DNA of 64,000 nt from Kineococcus sp. TRM81007 (GCF_022669155.1 NZ_JALBVB010000034.1:27890-91889), one strand, 5' to 3'; numbered from the stretch's first letter, positions 48,316 through 57,170 are shown. Numbers and translations: made by a program. Notes: generated from the sequence alone by a model not told the origin.

Positions 48316-49452
48316 CTACAGCCAGCCGGAACGCTTGAACGCCCGGAACATCCCCAGGCAGATCCCCAGCATCAGCAGCAGGCACGCCGGGTACCCCCAC
48401 CACCAGTCCAGCTCCGGCATGTGCTCGAAGTTCATGCCGTAGATCCCCGCGACGAGCGTGGGCACCGCGAACATCGCCGCGACCGCCGAGATCTTGCGCA
48501 TGTCGTCGTTCTGGCGCACCGACACCTGGGCCAGGTGCGCGTTGAGCACGTCCGTGAGCAGGCGGTCGTAACCCTCCACGTGCTCCACCGTGCGCACCAG
48601 GCCGTCGAGCACGTCGCGCAGCTCCAGCAGCGCCTGCTCACCACCGTCCGTGTCGTCGACCCCGTCGATCCCGTCGATCCCACCGAGCCCCTCGACGCCG
48701 TCGAGGCCGGTGTCACCGTCGAGGCCGGTGTCACCGTCACGGCCGGCGTCACCGTCACGGCCGACGTCACGGCCGACGTCACGGCCGACGTCACGGCCGA
48801 CGTCACGGCCGACGTCACCGCCGCCGGCCAGCAGCTGCTTCAGCGGCGTCACCAGCGGCGCCACCGCCCGCCGCACCTCCAGCACCTCCCGCTTGAGGTT
48901 GTAGATGCGCTCGGCGTCGGAGCTGCGCTCGGGGGAGAAGACCTGCTCCTCCATCTGCGCCACGTCGCGCTCCAGCTCCAGGTCGATGGCCTCGTACTCG
49001 TCGACGAGCCGCTCCAGCACCCCGTGCAGCACCGCGTGCGGCCCCCGCCGCAACCGCTCCGGGTCCTCCTGCAGCGCCTCGCGCACCGCCGCCAGCGACT
49101 GCGACCGGCCGCGGCGCACGCTGACCACGAACCGGTCGTCGACGAACAGCATCACCTCGGCCGTCTCCACCGCCGACCGCTCGTCGAAGTACGACAGCGC
49201 CTTCAGCACCACGAACAGCGTGTCGCCGTAGCGCTCCACCTTGGGGCGCTGGTGGCCCTCGACGGCGTCCTCCACCGCCAGCGGGTGCAGCCCGAGCGCC
49301 TCGGCCACCCGCGCGAACTCGTCCTCGCCCGGGTCCTCCAGCCCCAGCCACAGGAAGCCCTCCAACTGCCGGCGGCAGTGCTGCAGCGCCCCGGAGAGGT
49401 CCTGCACCTCCCCGCGCCGTCCGTCCACGTAGGTCGCCACGTCCACGATCAC
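48316..49452 (-). CDS. corA: CorA-family magnesium transporter with Gly/Asp repeat insertion
   Basis: Homopentameric channel for Mg2+ and Co2+. The 378-residue protein has the N-terminal funnel domain, the long helix (about 150-210) and two C-terminal helices. The GMN selectivity motif is intact (YGMNFEHMPEL, residues about 338-348). A roughly 60-residue insertion (about 210-272) interrupts the cytoplasmic helical stretch ahead of the pore. It starts with five VGRD repeats and continues as DGDTGLDG-type repeats. No such insert is typical of CorA. It may bind divalent ions or simply be a repeat expansion. GTG start (MIVDVATYVD). Confidence 0.9.
   Translation of the reverse strand: MIVDVATYVDGRRGEVQDLSGALQHCRRQLEGFLWLGLEDPGEDEFARVAEALGLHPLAVEDAVEGHQRPKVERYGDTLFVVLKALSYFDERSAVETAEVMLFVDDRFVVSVRRGRSQSLAAVREALQEDPERLRRGPHAVLHGVLERLVDEYEAIDLELERDVAQMEEQVFSPERSSDAERIYNLKREVLEVRRAVAPLVTPLKQLLAGGGDVGRDVGRDVGRDVGRDVGRDGDAGRDGDTGLDGDTGLDGVEGLGGIDGIDGVDDTDGGEQALLELRDVLDGLVRTVEHVEGYDRLLTDVLNAHLAQVSVRQNDDMRKISAVAAMFAVPTLVAGIYGMNFEHMPELDWWWGYPACLLLMLGICLGMFRAFKRSGWL
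48754..48813. repeat. Five perfect 12-bp repeats inside corA
   Basis: GTCACGGCCGAC repeated five times in frame, with further degenerate copies to the left down to about 48637. Encodes the Gly/Asp insertion. Confidence 0.9.
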
Positions 49453-49540
49453 GGCGCCATCGTGCCGTCCGCGCCGGGACGGCGCTCGCGGGGCGGTGCC
49501 CGCGCGGGGCGGTGCCCGCGGGTCGCGGGGGAGCAGCGCC

Positions 49541-49546
49541 TACGCT
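49541..49546 (+). promoter_or_regulatory. -10 element of the histidine phosphatase gene
   Basis: TACGCT, 7 nt before GTG 49554. Confidence 0.5.
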
Positions 49547-49553
49547 GGCGCCC

Positions 49554-50288
49554 GTGCCGACCCTGCTGCTCGTCCGCCACGGCCGCACCACGGCCAACAC
49601 CGCCGGCGTGCTGGCCGGCTGGACGCCCGGGGTCCGCCTGGACGAGCACGGCGAGCAGCAGGCCACCGCCCTCGCGCAGCGCCTGGCGCCGCTGCCGCTG
49701 GCCGCGGTCGTCACCTCCCCGCTGGAGCGCTGCCGGCAGACCGCCGAGCTGCTGCGGGCCGTGCCCGGGCCCGACGGCGAACGGCCCGGCGCGCTCGTGG
49801 AGGAACGCCTGGGCGAGGTGCGCTACGGCGACTGGACCGGCCGGGAGCTGAAGACCCTGGCGAGGGAACCGCTGTGGAAGACGGTGCAGGCGCACCCCTC
49901 CGCGGCCGTCTTCCCCGGCGCCGACGGCGAGGGGCTGGCGCACATGCAGCACCGCGCGGTGGCCGCCGTGCGCGAGCACGACGCCCGCGTCGCCGCCGAG
50001 CACGGCGAGGACGCCGTGTGGATGGCCGTCACCCACGGCGACGTCGTCAAGGCGCTGCTGGCCGACGCCCTGGGCATGCACCTGGACCTCTTCCAGCGCC
50101 TCAGCGCCGACCCCTGCTCCGTCTCCGTCGTGCGCTACGCGCCGCTGCGGCCGTTCGTGCTGCGCACCAACGACTCCGGCGGCGACCTGGCCGCCCTCGC
50201 CCCGCGTCGCAAGGGGCGGCGCCGGGCGGCGGGGGCGCGCGGTGCGGCCTCCTCCGACGCCGTCGTCGGCGGCGCCACCGGCACCTGA
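49554..50288 (+). CDS. Histidine phosphatase (MSMEG_4193-like)
   Basis: A 244-residue histidine phosphatase-superfamily protein of the actinobacterial phosphoglycerate-mutase-like family. The RHG motif is in LLLVRHGRTTANTAGVLAG. The second half has VTSPLERCRQTAELLRA, ERLGEVRYGDWTGRELKTLA and AVTHGDVVKALLADALG. It forms a conserved cluster with DUF3090, the SCO1664-like protein and mshC. The GTG start follows a TACGCT hexamer. Substrate unknown. Confidence 0.88.
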   Translation: MPTLLLVRHGRTTANTAGVLAGWTPGVRLDEHGEQQATALAQRLAPLPLAAVVTSPLERCRQTAELLRAVPGPDGERPGALVEERLGEVRYGDWTGRELKTLAREPLWKTVQAHPSAAVFPGADGEGLAHMQHRAVAAVREHDARVAAEHGEDAVWMAVTHGDVVKALLADALGMHLDLFQRLSADPCSVSVVRYAPLRPFVLRTNDSGGDLAALAPRRKGRRRAAGARGAASSDAVVGGATGT

Positions 50289-50392
50289 GGACGTTCCCGC
50301 CCCACCCCGGCCCACCACCCGGCCGGGGCCCTCGCCGGCCCGGGTCCCACCGGCCCGGCGGCGCCCCACCGGGCACGTCCCGCGCGCGGCGC

Positions 50393-50398
50393 TAGGGT
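50393..50398 (+). promoter_or_regulatory. -10 element of the DUF3090 gene
   Basis: TAGGGT, 6 nt before ATG 50405. Confidence 0.5.
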
Positions 50399-50404
50399 CG
50401 CAGC

Positions 50405-50968
50405 ATGCCCGTCTTCGACTACGACCCGCCCGAGCGGTTCGTCGCCGGCACCGTCGGCGAACCCGGGTCGCGCACCTTCTTCCTGCAGGCGCGCGCCGGT
50501 GGGCGCCTGACGTCGGTGGCGCTGGAGAAGGCCCAGGTGGCCGCCCTGGCCGAGCGCGTCGGTGAGCTGCTCGACGAGATCGTGCGCCGCTCCGGCGGCC
50601 AGGCGCCCGTGCCGGCGCTGCCGCCCTCCGGCACGGAGGACACCGGACCGCTGGAGGTGCCGATCGAGGAGGAGTTCCGGGTCGGCACGATGAGCCTGGC
50701 GTGGGACTCCGACCGTCAGGTCGTCGTCATCGAGTGCTTCGAGGTCGACGACGACGACGTCGAGGCCCTCGAGGACGCCGAGGCGGCGCTGGCTCCCGAC
50801 CCGGCCCGCAACCTGCTGCGCGTCTCCCTCGACGGCGCCAGCGCCCGCGCCTTCTCCCAGCGCGCCACCGCCCTGGTCGCGGCCGGCCGGCCGCCGTGCC
50901 CGTTCTGCGCCGGGCCGCTGGACCCGGCCGGCCACGTGTGCCCGCGCGCGAACGGCTACCGGCGCTGA
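50405..50968 (+). CDS. DUF3090 protein
   Basis: A 187-residue protein of the DUF3090 family, conserved next to mshC in actinobacteria. Segments are FDYDPPERFVAGTVGEPGSR, TFFLQARAGGRLTSVALEKA and VGTMSLAWDSDRQVVVIECF. The C-terminal zinc-finger-like PCPFCAGPLDPAGHVCPRAN has CxxC and HxC. Function unknown. The next gene begins within 20 nt of its stop. Confidence 0.9.
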   Translation: MPVFDYDPPERFVAGTVGEPGSRTFFLQARAGGRLTSVALEKAQVAALAERVGELLDEIVRRSGGQAPVPALPPSGTEDTGPLEVPIEEEFRVGTMSLAWDSDRQVVVIECFEVDDDDVEALEDAEAALAPDPARNLLRVSLDGASARAFSQRATALVAAGRPPCPFCAGPLDPAGHVCPRANGYRR

Positions 50969-50985
50969 GCGGCCCCACCCCGGGC

Positions 50986-51957
50986 GTGTTCGCCGGCGTC
51001 CCCGAGGCCGACGCGCTGGTGCACCTGGCCGCCGGCGAGCTGCGGGTCCGCGGCCGCCTCGCCGACGCCTCCAACGCCACCCTGTACTCCGTGGTCGCCT
51101 CCGGCGGCGCGGAGCTGGCGTGCGTGTACAAGCCGGTGGCCGGCGAGCGCCCGCTGTGGGACTTCCCCGACGACACCCTCGCCCGCCGCGAGGTCGCCTC
51201 CTACGCGGTCTCGGCCGCCACCGGCTGGGACGTGGTGCCCCCCACCGTCCTGCGCGACGGCCCCCTGGGCCCGGGCAGCGTGCAGCTGTGGCTGCAGGCC
51301 CCGCCCGAGGAGGCGGCCGGCCCGGCGGAGCTGGAGGAGCTCGTCGAGGTCGACGGGTTCGACGGTGCCGCCGACGACGGGGCCCTGGACGCCGCGGACG
51401 AGGGCGCCGACGACGACCAGGACGCCGACCACGACGACCGCGACGACCGCGACGACCACGTGGTGGTCCTGCCGCAGCCCGGCGCCGGCCTGGTGGACAT
51501 CACCACCCCCCGCGAGCTCCCCCCCGGCTGGCTGCCGGTGCTGCACGCGGAGGACTACTCCGGGCGCCCCGTCGTCCTCGCGCACGCCGACGACCCGCGC
51601 CTGCGCCGCATCGCCGTCCTGGACGCGGTGCTCAACAACGCCGACCGCAAGGGCGGGCACGTGCTGCCCGGCTGGGGCGGCGCCGTGCACGGCGTGGACC
51701 ACGGCCTGACCTTCCACGCCGAGCCGAAGCTGCGCACCGTGCTGTGGGGCTGGGGCGGCGAGGCGCTGGACGAGCACGAGCGAGACGTGCTGGAACGGCT
51801 GCGCGGCGACCTCGGCGAGCGGCTCGGGGAGGTCCTCACCGACCTGCTGAGCGTCGAGGAGGCCGTGGCCACCCTCGAACGCGTGGAGCGGCTGCTGCGC
51901 ACCGGCCGCCTGCCCCGCCCGCGCGGGCAGCGCACCATCCCCTGGCCGCCGTTCTGA
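50986..51957 (+). CDS. SCO1664-family protein (PI3/4-kinase-like fold)
   Basis: A 323-residue protein of the SCO1664 family, related to lipid-kinase-like folds. Segments are LRVRGRLADASNATLYSVVA, CVYKPVAGERPLWDFPDDTL, REVASYAVSAATGWDVVPPT, NNADRKGGHVLPGW and HGVDHGLTFHAEPKLRTVLW. These contain the catalytic-type Asn/Asp pairs of the fold. An acidic insert (about 125-160, many Asp) is unusual. The start is taken as GTG 50986 (VFAGVPEAD). Part of the mshC-linked cluster; its kinase activity is inferred from the fold. Confidence 0.85.
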   Translation: MFAGVPEADALVHLAAGELRVRGRLADASNATLYSVVASGGAELACVYKPVAGERPLWDFPDDTLARREVASYAVSAATGWDVVPPTVLRDGPLGPGSVQLWLQAPPEEAAGPAELEELVEVDGFDGAADDGALDAADEGADDDQDADHDDRDDRDDHVVVLPQPGAGLVDITTPRELPPGWLPVLHAEDYSGRPVVLAHADDPRLRRIAVLDAVLNNADRKGGHVLPGWGGAVHGVDHGLTFHAEPKLRTVLWGWGGEALDEHERDVLERLRGDLGERLGEVLTDLLSVEEAVATLERVERLLRTGRLPRPRGQRTIPWPPF

Positions 51958-51958
51958 C

Positions 51959-52004
51959 CCCCGCCCGCGCCCCCGCCCGCGCCCCCGCCCGCGCCCCCGC
52001 CCCC
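51959..52004. repeat. Tandem repeat, 12-nt unit, about 3.5 copies
   Basis: CCGCCCGCGCCC repeated directly after the SCO1664-like stop, ahead of the mshC promoter. Confidence 0.85.
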
Positions 52005-52031
52005 AGGCGCGGCGGGACGCGGCGGCGCGGG

Positions 52032-52037
52032 TAGGTT
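52032..52037 (+). promoter_or_regulatory. -10 element of mshC
   Basis: TAGGTT, 6 nt before GTG 52044. Confidence 0.5.
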
Positions 52038-52043
52038 CGGCCC

Positions 52044-53339
52044 GTGCGCTCCTGGCCCGCCCCCGACCCCACCACCCTGCCCGGCGACGGCCCGGGCACC
52101 GCTGCGCTGCCCGGGCGCGGTCCGCGGGTCCACCTGCACGACTCCAGCACCGGCCGCCTCCAGCCCGCCGGCCCCTCCGAGGGCACCGCGACGTTGTACG
52201 TGTGCGGCATCACCCCCTACGACGCCACCCACCTGGGTCACGCCAACACCTACGTCGCCTTCGACCTGCTGCAGCGCGCCTGGCGAGACGCCGGCCTGGC
52301 CGTCGCCTACGTGCAGAACGTCACCGACGTCGACGACCCGCTGCTCGAGCGCGCGACGGCCACCGGCGTGGACTGGACCGAGCTGGCCGCCTCCCAGGTG
52401 GAACTGTTCCGCGAGGACATGGCCGCCCTGTCCGTGATCCCCCCGCAGCAGTACCTCGGCGTCGTCGAGGCCGTCGACCTCGTCTCGGCGGCCGTGCGCG
52501 ACCTCCTCGCCGCCGGCGCCGCCTACCGGGTGCCCGGAACCGACGGCGCCCCCGACGGCGACGTCTACTTCCCCGTCGCCGCCGACCCCGCCTTCGGCGA
52601 CGTCTCCCACCTGGACCGGCAGCAGATGCTCGCCCTGTCCGCCGAGCGCGGCGGCGACCCGGACCGCCCCGGCAAGCGCGACCCGCTGGACCCGCTGCTG
52701 TGGCGGGTGCAGCGCGACGGTGAGCCCGGCTGGGACGCCGGCGAGCTCGGCCGCGGCCGCCCCGGCTGGCACGTGGAGTGCACCGCCATCGCCCTGCAGC
52801 ACCTCGGCACCCCCGTCGACGTGCAGGCCGGCGGCAGCGACCTGCTCTTCCCGCACCACGAGATGGGCGCCTCCCACGCCCACGTGCTGCGCCCGCACGC
52901 CACCCCCTTCGCGCACCTGTACGCGCACTCCGGCATGGTCGCCCTCGACGGCGAGAAGATGAGCAAGTCCAGGGGCAACCTCGAACTCGTCTCCCGGTTG
53001 CGCGCCGCCGGCGAGGACCCCGCCGCCGTGCGCCTGGCGATCGTCGCCCACCACTGGCGCAGTGACTGGGAGTGGACCCCCGCCGTGCTCGCCGAGGCCC
53101 GCGAGCGCCACGCCCGCTGGGCCCGCGCCGTCGCCCTGCCCGCCGGGCCGGACGCCGCACCCGTCCTGGCGCGCGTGCGCGAACGCCTCGCCGACGACCT
53201 CGACGCTCCCGGGGCCGTGGCCGCCGTCGACGCCTGGGCCGACGCGGCGCTCGCCGGCACCGGTGCGGGCGGCCAGGACGGCGCACCGGAGCTGGTGCGC
53301 CGCACCGTCACCGCGCTGCTGGGCGTGCGGCTGCCCTGA
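52044..53339 (+). CDS. mshC: Cysteine-1-D-myo-inosityl glucosaminide ligase MshC
   Basis: ATP-dependent ligase joining cysteine to glucosaminyl-inositol in mycothiol biosynthesis; it evolved from cysteinyl-tRNA synthetase. The 431-residue protein has the HIGH-like HLGHA motif at about residues 60-70 ([20 protein letters not shown]). The zinc-binding Cys/His residues lie in [13 protein letters not shown] and [10 protein letters not shown], and the KMSKS motif is in [13 protein letters not shown]. The C-terminal anticodon-binding domain of CysRS is absent, as expected. The GTG start lies 6 nt after TAGGTT. It confirms that the organism makes mycothiol. Confidence 0.96.
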   Translation: MRSWPAPDPTTLPGDGPGTAALPGRGPRVHLHDSSTGRLQPAGPSEGTATLYVCGITPYDATHLGHANTYVAFDLLQRAWRDAGLAVAYVQNVTDVDDPLLERATATGVDWTELAASQVELFREDMAALSVIPPQQYLGVVEAVDLVSAAVRDLLAAGAAYRVPGTDGAPDGDVYFPVAADPAFGDVSHLDRQQMLALSAERGGDPDRPGKRDPLDPLLWRVQRDGEPGWDAGELGRGRPGWHVECTAIALQHLGTPVDVQAGGSDLLFPHHEMGASHAHVLRPHATPFAHLYAHSGMVALDGEKMSKSRGNLELVSRLRAAGEDPAAVRLAIVAHHWRSDWEWTPAVLAEARERHARWARAVALPAGPDAAPVLARVRERLADDLDAPGAVAAVDAWADAALAGTGAGGQDGAPELVRRTVTALLGVRLP

Positions 53340-53668
53340 TGCCCCGCCACGACCGCGAGGAGGTGGCCCGCCGGGCCGGGCACGCCACCTGGCGCGAGGC
53401 CGTCGAGGCCACCGCGCACCTGAGCCAGCAGGAGGCCGGCCGGGCCCTGGGCGTCAGCCACCCCACGGTGCGCACCTGGCGCACCGAGCTGGGCCTGGGG
53501 GTGAGCGCGCGACGCTCCGGGCCGCAGGCGGCGGCAGCCTTCCGCGAGGACCCCACCGACCCGCGGCACGGCTCGGCCAACGGGTACCGCAACCTCGGCT
53601 GCCGCTGCCCGGCGTGCACGCGCGCGTGGACGGACTACCAGCGCGCGCGCCGCACCGGCCCGGGCTGA
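53339..53668 (+). CDS. Small HTH protein with C-terminal Cys cluster
   Basis: A 109-residue protein coupled to mshC by TGATG. The N-terminal HTH covers residues about 8-52 (HATWREAVEATAHLSQQEAG, GVSHPTVRTWRTELGL). The C-terminal part, DPRHGSANGYRNLGCRCPAC, is a short Cys-rich module (CxCxxC) frequent in actinobacterial and actinophage small proteins. It may bind zinc. Position suggests a regulator or cofactor of mycothiol genes, but this is inference. Confidence 0.7.
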   Translation: MPRHDREEVARRAGHATWREAVEATAHLSQQEAGRALGVSHPTVRTWRTELGLGVSARRSGPQAAAAFREDPTDPRHGSANGYRNLGCRCPACTRAWTDYQRARRTGPG

Positions 53669-53738
53669 GACGCGATCCCGTGGCCGGCGCCCAGAGCAGG
53701 CACAGGACCACCACAGGAGCCGTGCCGATCCTCTCCGC

Positions 53739-55046
53739 ATGACGTGGAACCCCCTCGCCCCGCTGACCACCGCGGCGCTGCGCCGACGCGCGGCCTCCGG
53801 CGCCGCGCTGCTGCTCGCCGGCAGCCTGGCGCTCGCCGGCTGCTCGGCCACCACCACCGGCACCGCGGCGGCCGGGACGACGACCAGCACCACCACGAGC
53901 AGCACCGCGTCGACCACAGCGATCGACACCTCCTCCTCCGGCAGCGCCGACGCGACCACCACCAGCCGGACCACCACCGACACCGCCGCGGCGGCCGAGG
54001 CGTTCCTGGCGACCCTGTCCGAGGAGCAGCGCGAGGCGGTGCTCTACGCCTACGACGACGAGACGAAGACCACCTCGTGGTCGAACTTCCCCGTCACCTT
54101 CGTCGAGCGCGCCGGGCTGAACCTCGCCGACCTCACCGCCGAGCAGCAGGACGCCGCCACGGCCGTCCTCGAGGCGCTGCTGTCCGAGGAGGGCTACGCC
54201 ACCGTCACCGGCATCATCGGCGGCGACCAGTACCTCGCCGACAGCAGCAGCTCCACCGAGGACTCGCTCGGGCAGTACTACATCGCCTTCTTCGGCGACC
54301 CCTCCGACACCAGCGCCTGGGAGGTCCAGTTCGGTGGCCACCACCTCGGCATCAACGCCACCCTGGACGGCGCCGCCGGCTCGATCACCTTCGCCCCCAC
54401 CCACCTGGGCACCCAGCCCGCGGTCTACACGAACGCCGACGGCGAGGAGGTCCAGCCGCTGGCCGGGATGTACGAGACCGCCTTCGCCTTCTACGACAGC
54501 CTCACCGAGGAGCAGCTCGCCGCGCTCTACCAGGGCGAGGAGGTCTCCGCCATGGTCTGCGCCCCGGGCAGCACCTGCGAGTACCCCACCGGCACCGGCC
54601 TGTCCGGCGCGGACCTGACCGACGAGCAGGAGCAGCTGCTGCTCGACGTCGTCGCCAACTGGGTGGGCCTGGCCGACGAGGAGACGACCGCCGAGGCGCT
54701 CGCCGAGATCGAGGCCACCCTCGACGAGACGTACGTCAACTGGTCCGGCGCGACCGTCTACGACACGACCCAGGGAGACGGGATCTACTTCCAGGTCTCC
54801 GGCCCCGACGTGTACGTCGAGTTCGCCGCCCAGCAGGGTTCCGCCGGCGCCGACGTCGACGGCGTCACCACCTCCGGGTGGGGGCACGTGCACACCATCT
54901 ACCGCGACCCGGGCGAGGACTACGCCGGCAGCGTCACCCAGCAGGAGAGCACCGGCACGGGCGGTGGGCCCGGCGGTGGGGGAGCACCCGCCGGTGCGCC
55001 CGGGAACGGCCAGGTGCCCTCCGGCGCCGCGCCCGCGAGCGCCTGA
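53739..55046 (+). CDS. DUF3500 lipoprotein
   Basis: A 435-residue exported lipoprotein with lipobox LALAGC (Cys35) and a long Thr/Ser/Ala-rich linker (about 38-85). The DUF3500 domain carries VLYAYDDETKTTSWSNFPVT, YYIAFFGDPS, WEVQFGGHHLGINATLDGAA, GMYETAFAFYDSLTEEQLAA and SGWGHVHTIYRDPGEDYAG. The His pair in GGHHLGIN and the HVHTIYR segment are conserved. Function is uncharacterised. A Gly/Pro-rich C-terminal tail follows. ATG start (MTWNPLAP) after a poor ribosome site. Confidence 0.85.
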   Translation: MTWNPLAPLTTAALRRRAASGAALLLAGSLALAGCSATTTGTAAAGTTTSTTTSSTASTTAIDTSSSGSADATTTSRTTTDTAAAAEAFLATLSEEQREAVLYAYDDETKTTSWSNFPVTFVERAGLNLADLTAEQQDAATAVLEALLSEEGYATVTGIIGGDQYLADSSSSTEDSLGQYYIAFFGDPSDTSAWEVQFGGHHLGINATLDGAAGSITFAPTHLGTQPAVYTNADGEEVQPLAGMYETAFAFYDSLTEEQLAALYQGEEVSAMVCAPGSTCEYPTGTGLSGADLTDEQEQLLLDVVANWVGLADEETTAEALAEIEATLDETYVNWSGATVYDTTQGDGIYFQVSGPDVYVEFAAQQGSAGADVDGVTTSGWGHVHTIYRDPGEDYAGSVTQQESTGTGGGPGGGGAPAGAPGNGQVPSGAAPASA

Positions 55047-55047
55047 C

Positions 55048-55074
55048 GGGGGGCGGGCCCCGGGCCCGCCCCCC
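55048..55074. terminator. GC hairpin after the DUF3500 gene
   Basis: Palindromic arms 55048-55060 and 55062-55074 give an 11-bp stem with a 5-nt loop between the convergent DUF3500 and AIM24 genes. Confidence 0.65.
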
Positions 55075-55087
55075 CGCACCCTCGGGT

Positions 55088-55876
55088 TCAGCCCTGCTGG
55101 CGCTGGGCGATCTCCTGCTGCACCACGGAGCCGAGGCGCTGCAGCTGCCCGGTGCCCAGCTGGCGCACCTCGCCCTCCAGGCGCTGCAGCACGTGCGGGT
55201 CCTCCAGGACGCGCTCGGAGCTCTGCAGCAGCACCGTGCCGGCGCCGGTGAAGTCGTACTGGCGCTCCTCGCCGGAACGGGTGCCGAACAGCGCCCCGCG
55301 CGCTGCGCCGAGGAAGTGCCCCATCCAGCCGGCGTCGAAGTGCTGCGCCGGGGCAGGGCAGTCGGCCCACCCCACCAGCGCCTCCGGGTCCACCCGCACC
55401 GGCGGCTCGACGAAGATCACCGGCCCGGAGGAGCTGGCGAGGAACTTCCCCGTGCCCAGCAGGGTCAGGAACCCCGGGATGATCGACTCCTTCAGCTCCA
55501 GCCCCGCGTCGAAGGCCAGCAGGTTCGACGCCCGCACCGTCAGGTTGCCGTCGTCGAGGTCGTAGGAGTTGATGTCGTACCCGCGGTCGCCCAGGATCAC
55601 GTGCCCCTGGCCGTTGGCCACCACCCAGTCGCGGCTGTACAGCGGCGAGGAGAACCGCTCGGCGACCATCGACCCCAGCGACGTCGCCGTCAGCGGCTCG
55701 AAGCGGATCGTGCCGCCACCGGCCGGGTAGTAGGCGATCATCCGGCCGGTCTGCACGAACAGCGGCCCCGTCAGCCGCACGCAGTACGCGTACGCGTTGC
55801 CCGGCAGGTTGTCGTGCTCCGGCAGCGTGGCCGGGTCCAGCGCTTCCACGCCCACGGCTCCTCCAGCAGCGCTCAC
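55088..55876 (-). CDS. AIM24-family protein (paralogue 3)
   Basis: A 262-residue AIM24/DUF124 protein, a trimer-forming beta-prism fold. Segments are YAYCVRLTGPLFVQTGRMIA, YYPAGGG, VVANGQGHVILGDRGYDINS and LAFDAGLELK. The GTG start overlaps the preceding paralogue stop (GTGA). The C-terminal roughly 60 residues are a Gln/Arg-rich helix. Third of three paralogues in one operon; function unknown, with membrane or surface roles proposed for family members. Confidence 0.85.
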   Translation of the reverse strand: MSAAGGAVGVEALDPATLPEHDNLPGNAYAYCVRLTGPLFVQTGRMIAYYPAGGGTIRFEPLTATSLGSMVAERFSSPLYSRDWVVANGQGHVILGDRGYDINSYDLDDGNLTVRASNLLAFDAGLELKESIIPGFLTLLGTGKFLASSSGPVIFVEPPVRVDPEALVGWADCPAPAQHFDAGWMGHFLGAARGALFGTRSGEERQYDFTGAGTVLLQSSERVLEDPHVLQRLEGEVRQLGTGQLQRLGSVVQQEIAQRQQG

Positions 55877-56541
55877 AGCTTCTCCTCGCTGGCCTGCACG
55901 TGCACGGTGCCCTCCCCGGACACCCTCAGCTGCACCGCTTCCCCCGAACCGCGCCCGACCGCGTCGCGCCACGACACGGCCGCGGCGACGTCCACGCGCA
56001 GGTCGCCCTCGTGCGCGACGTACGCCTGCGGGTCCACCACCACCTGGCGGCCGCCGCTGACCGGCAGCGCGAACGTGCCGCCGTGCGAGAGCACCGCCAC
56101 CGAGCCGCGCCCGGACAGCTGGGTGGTGAACATCCCCTGCCCCGTGACGGCGCCGCGCACCGCCCCGCGCAGGCCCCCCTGCTGACCGAGGAACACCACC
56201 GAGCTGGACAGCGACGCGTCGTGCGCCAGCAGTCGGTCCGCCTCCACCGACAGCGGCCGCGAGCCGTCCAGCTCGATGACGGTCACGTGGTGGCCGTGGA
56301 AGCCGTAGTGCACCGCCCCGCTGCCCTCGGCGACCATCAGCGCCACCGCCTCACCCTGCACCCCGCGCGCCAGCGACGCGGCCAGCCCGCCGCCGTAGGC
56401 GCCGCCGCCGGGACCGCCGGCCACGGGGGAGAAGGTGACCCGGCCCGTGACGGCGAGCATCGCGCCGCGCCGCGCCAGCACCTCCCGGCCGGGGGCGACC
56501 TGCGCCAGCACCACCTTTGAGGTGACGGTCGTGAACGTCAT
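55873..56541 (-). CDS. AIM24-family protein (paralogue 2)
   Basis: A 222-residue member of the same family, with MTFTTVTSKVVLAQVAPGRE at the start and GEAVALMVAEGSGAVHYGFH, SGRGSVAVLSHGGTF, VVDPQAYVAHEG and VSGEGTVHVQASEEKL. The ATG overlaps the first paralogue stop as ATGA, and its stop overlaps the third. The shared VDPxAYV segment marks the family. Confidence 0.86.
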   Translation of the reverse strand: MTFTTVTSKVVLAQVAPGREVLARRGAMLAVTGRVTFSPVAGGPGGGAYGGGLAASLARGVQGEAVALMVAEGSGAVHYGFHGHHVTVIELDGSRPLSVEADRLLAHDASLSSSVVFLGQQGGLRGAVRGAVTGQGMFTTQLSGRGSVAVLSHGGTFALPVSGGRQVVVDPQAYVAHEGDLRVDVAAAVSWRDAVGRGSGEAVQLRVSGEGTVHVQASEEKL

Positions 56542-57170
56542 CGGCGCTCCTCCGGCTGGATGAACACGGTGCCCTGCCCCTCGAAGCGCAGCGAGAACGC
56601 CTCCCCGGAGGACTCCCCGAGCAGGTTGCGCCACGACACGTCGGTGACGAACGACTGCCGCACGTCCCCCAGGGCGCCGACGTAGGCGTCCGGGTCCACC
56701 ACCAGCGGCGTGCCCGGGGCCACCCGCAGCGCGATCGGCGGCCCGCCCATCGAGATCAGCGCCACCCGGCCGTGCCCGGTGACGCTCGTGGTGAACAGCC
56801 CCTGACCGCTGGAGGCGCCCTGCAACCCGCTGAACACCACGTCGGTGCGCAACCCCTCCGACAGGCACAGCAGGCTCTCCGACTCCGCCTTGAGCACCTG
56901 GCCGGCCAGGTCCAGCAGCAGCACGTTCCCGGCGTCCACCGCGAAGTGCACGCTGCCGCGGCCGCTGACCTCCACCAGCGGCAGCGACTCACCGGTCAGG
57001 CGCTGCTTGAACGCCGCCCGCAGGCCACCGCCGCCCCCGGAACCGGCGTGCTTGAAGGTCACCTCGCCCTCGTAGGCGACCATCGAGCCGGTGCGCGCCC
57101 GCACCGCGCTCGCCGCGCTGCCGTCCAGGTCCACCACCAGGACCCGCGGCGTCCCCAGCCGCCAGCTCAC
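56538..57170 (-). CDS. AIM24-family protein (paralogue 1)
   Basis: A 210-residue AIM24 protein, first gene of the operon. Segments are VRARTGSMVAYEGEVTFKHA, ESLPLVEVSGRGSVHFAVDA, GLFTTSVTGHGRVALISMGG and VVDPDAYVGALGDVRQSFVT. GTG start (MSWRLGTPRV) after a GGAGGG ribosome site. The three genes are joined by stop-start overlaps, so they are likely produced in fixed ratio and may form a mixed complex. Confidence 0.87.
   Translation of the reverse strand: MSWRLGTPRVLVVDLDGSAASAVRARTGSMVAYEGEVTFKHAGSGGGGGLRAAFKQRLTGESLPLVEVSGRGSVHFAVDAGNVLLLDLAGQVLKAESESLLCLSEGLRTDVVFSGLQGASSGQGLFTTSVTGHGRVALISMGGPPIALRVAPGTPLVVDPDAYVGALGDVRQSFVTDVSWRNLLGESSGEAFSLRFEGQGTVFIQPEERR

Noticed and set aside
48754-48813. 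Second possible CRISPR-like array
   Set aside because: 12-bp perfect tandem repeats in frame inside corA, no spacers.
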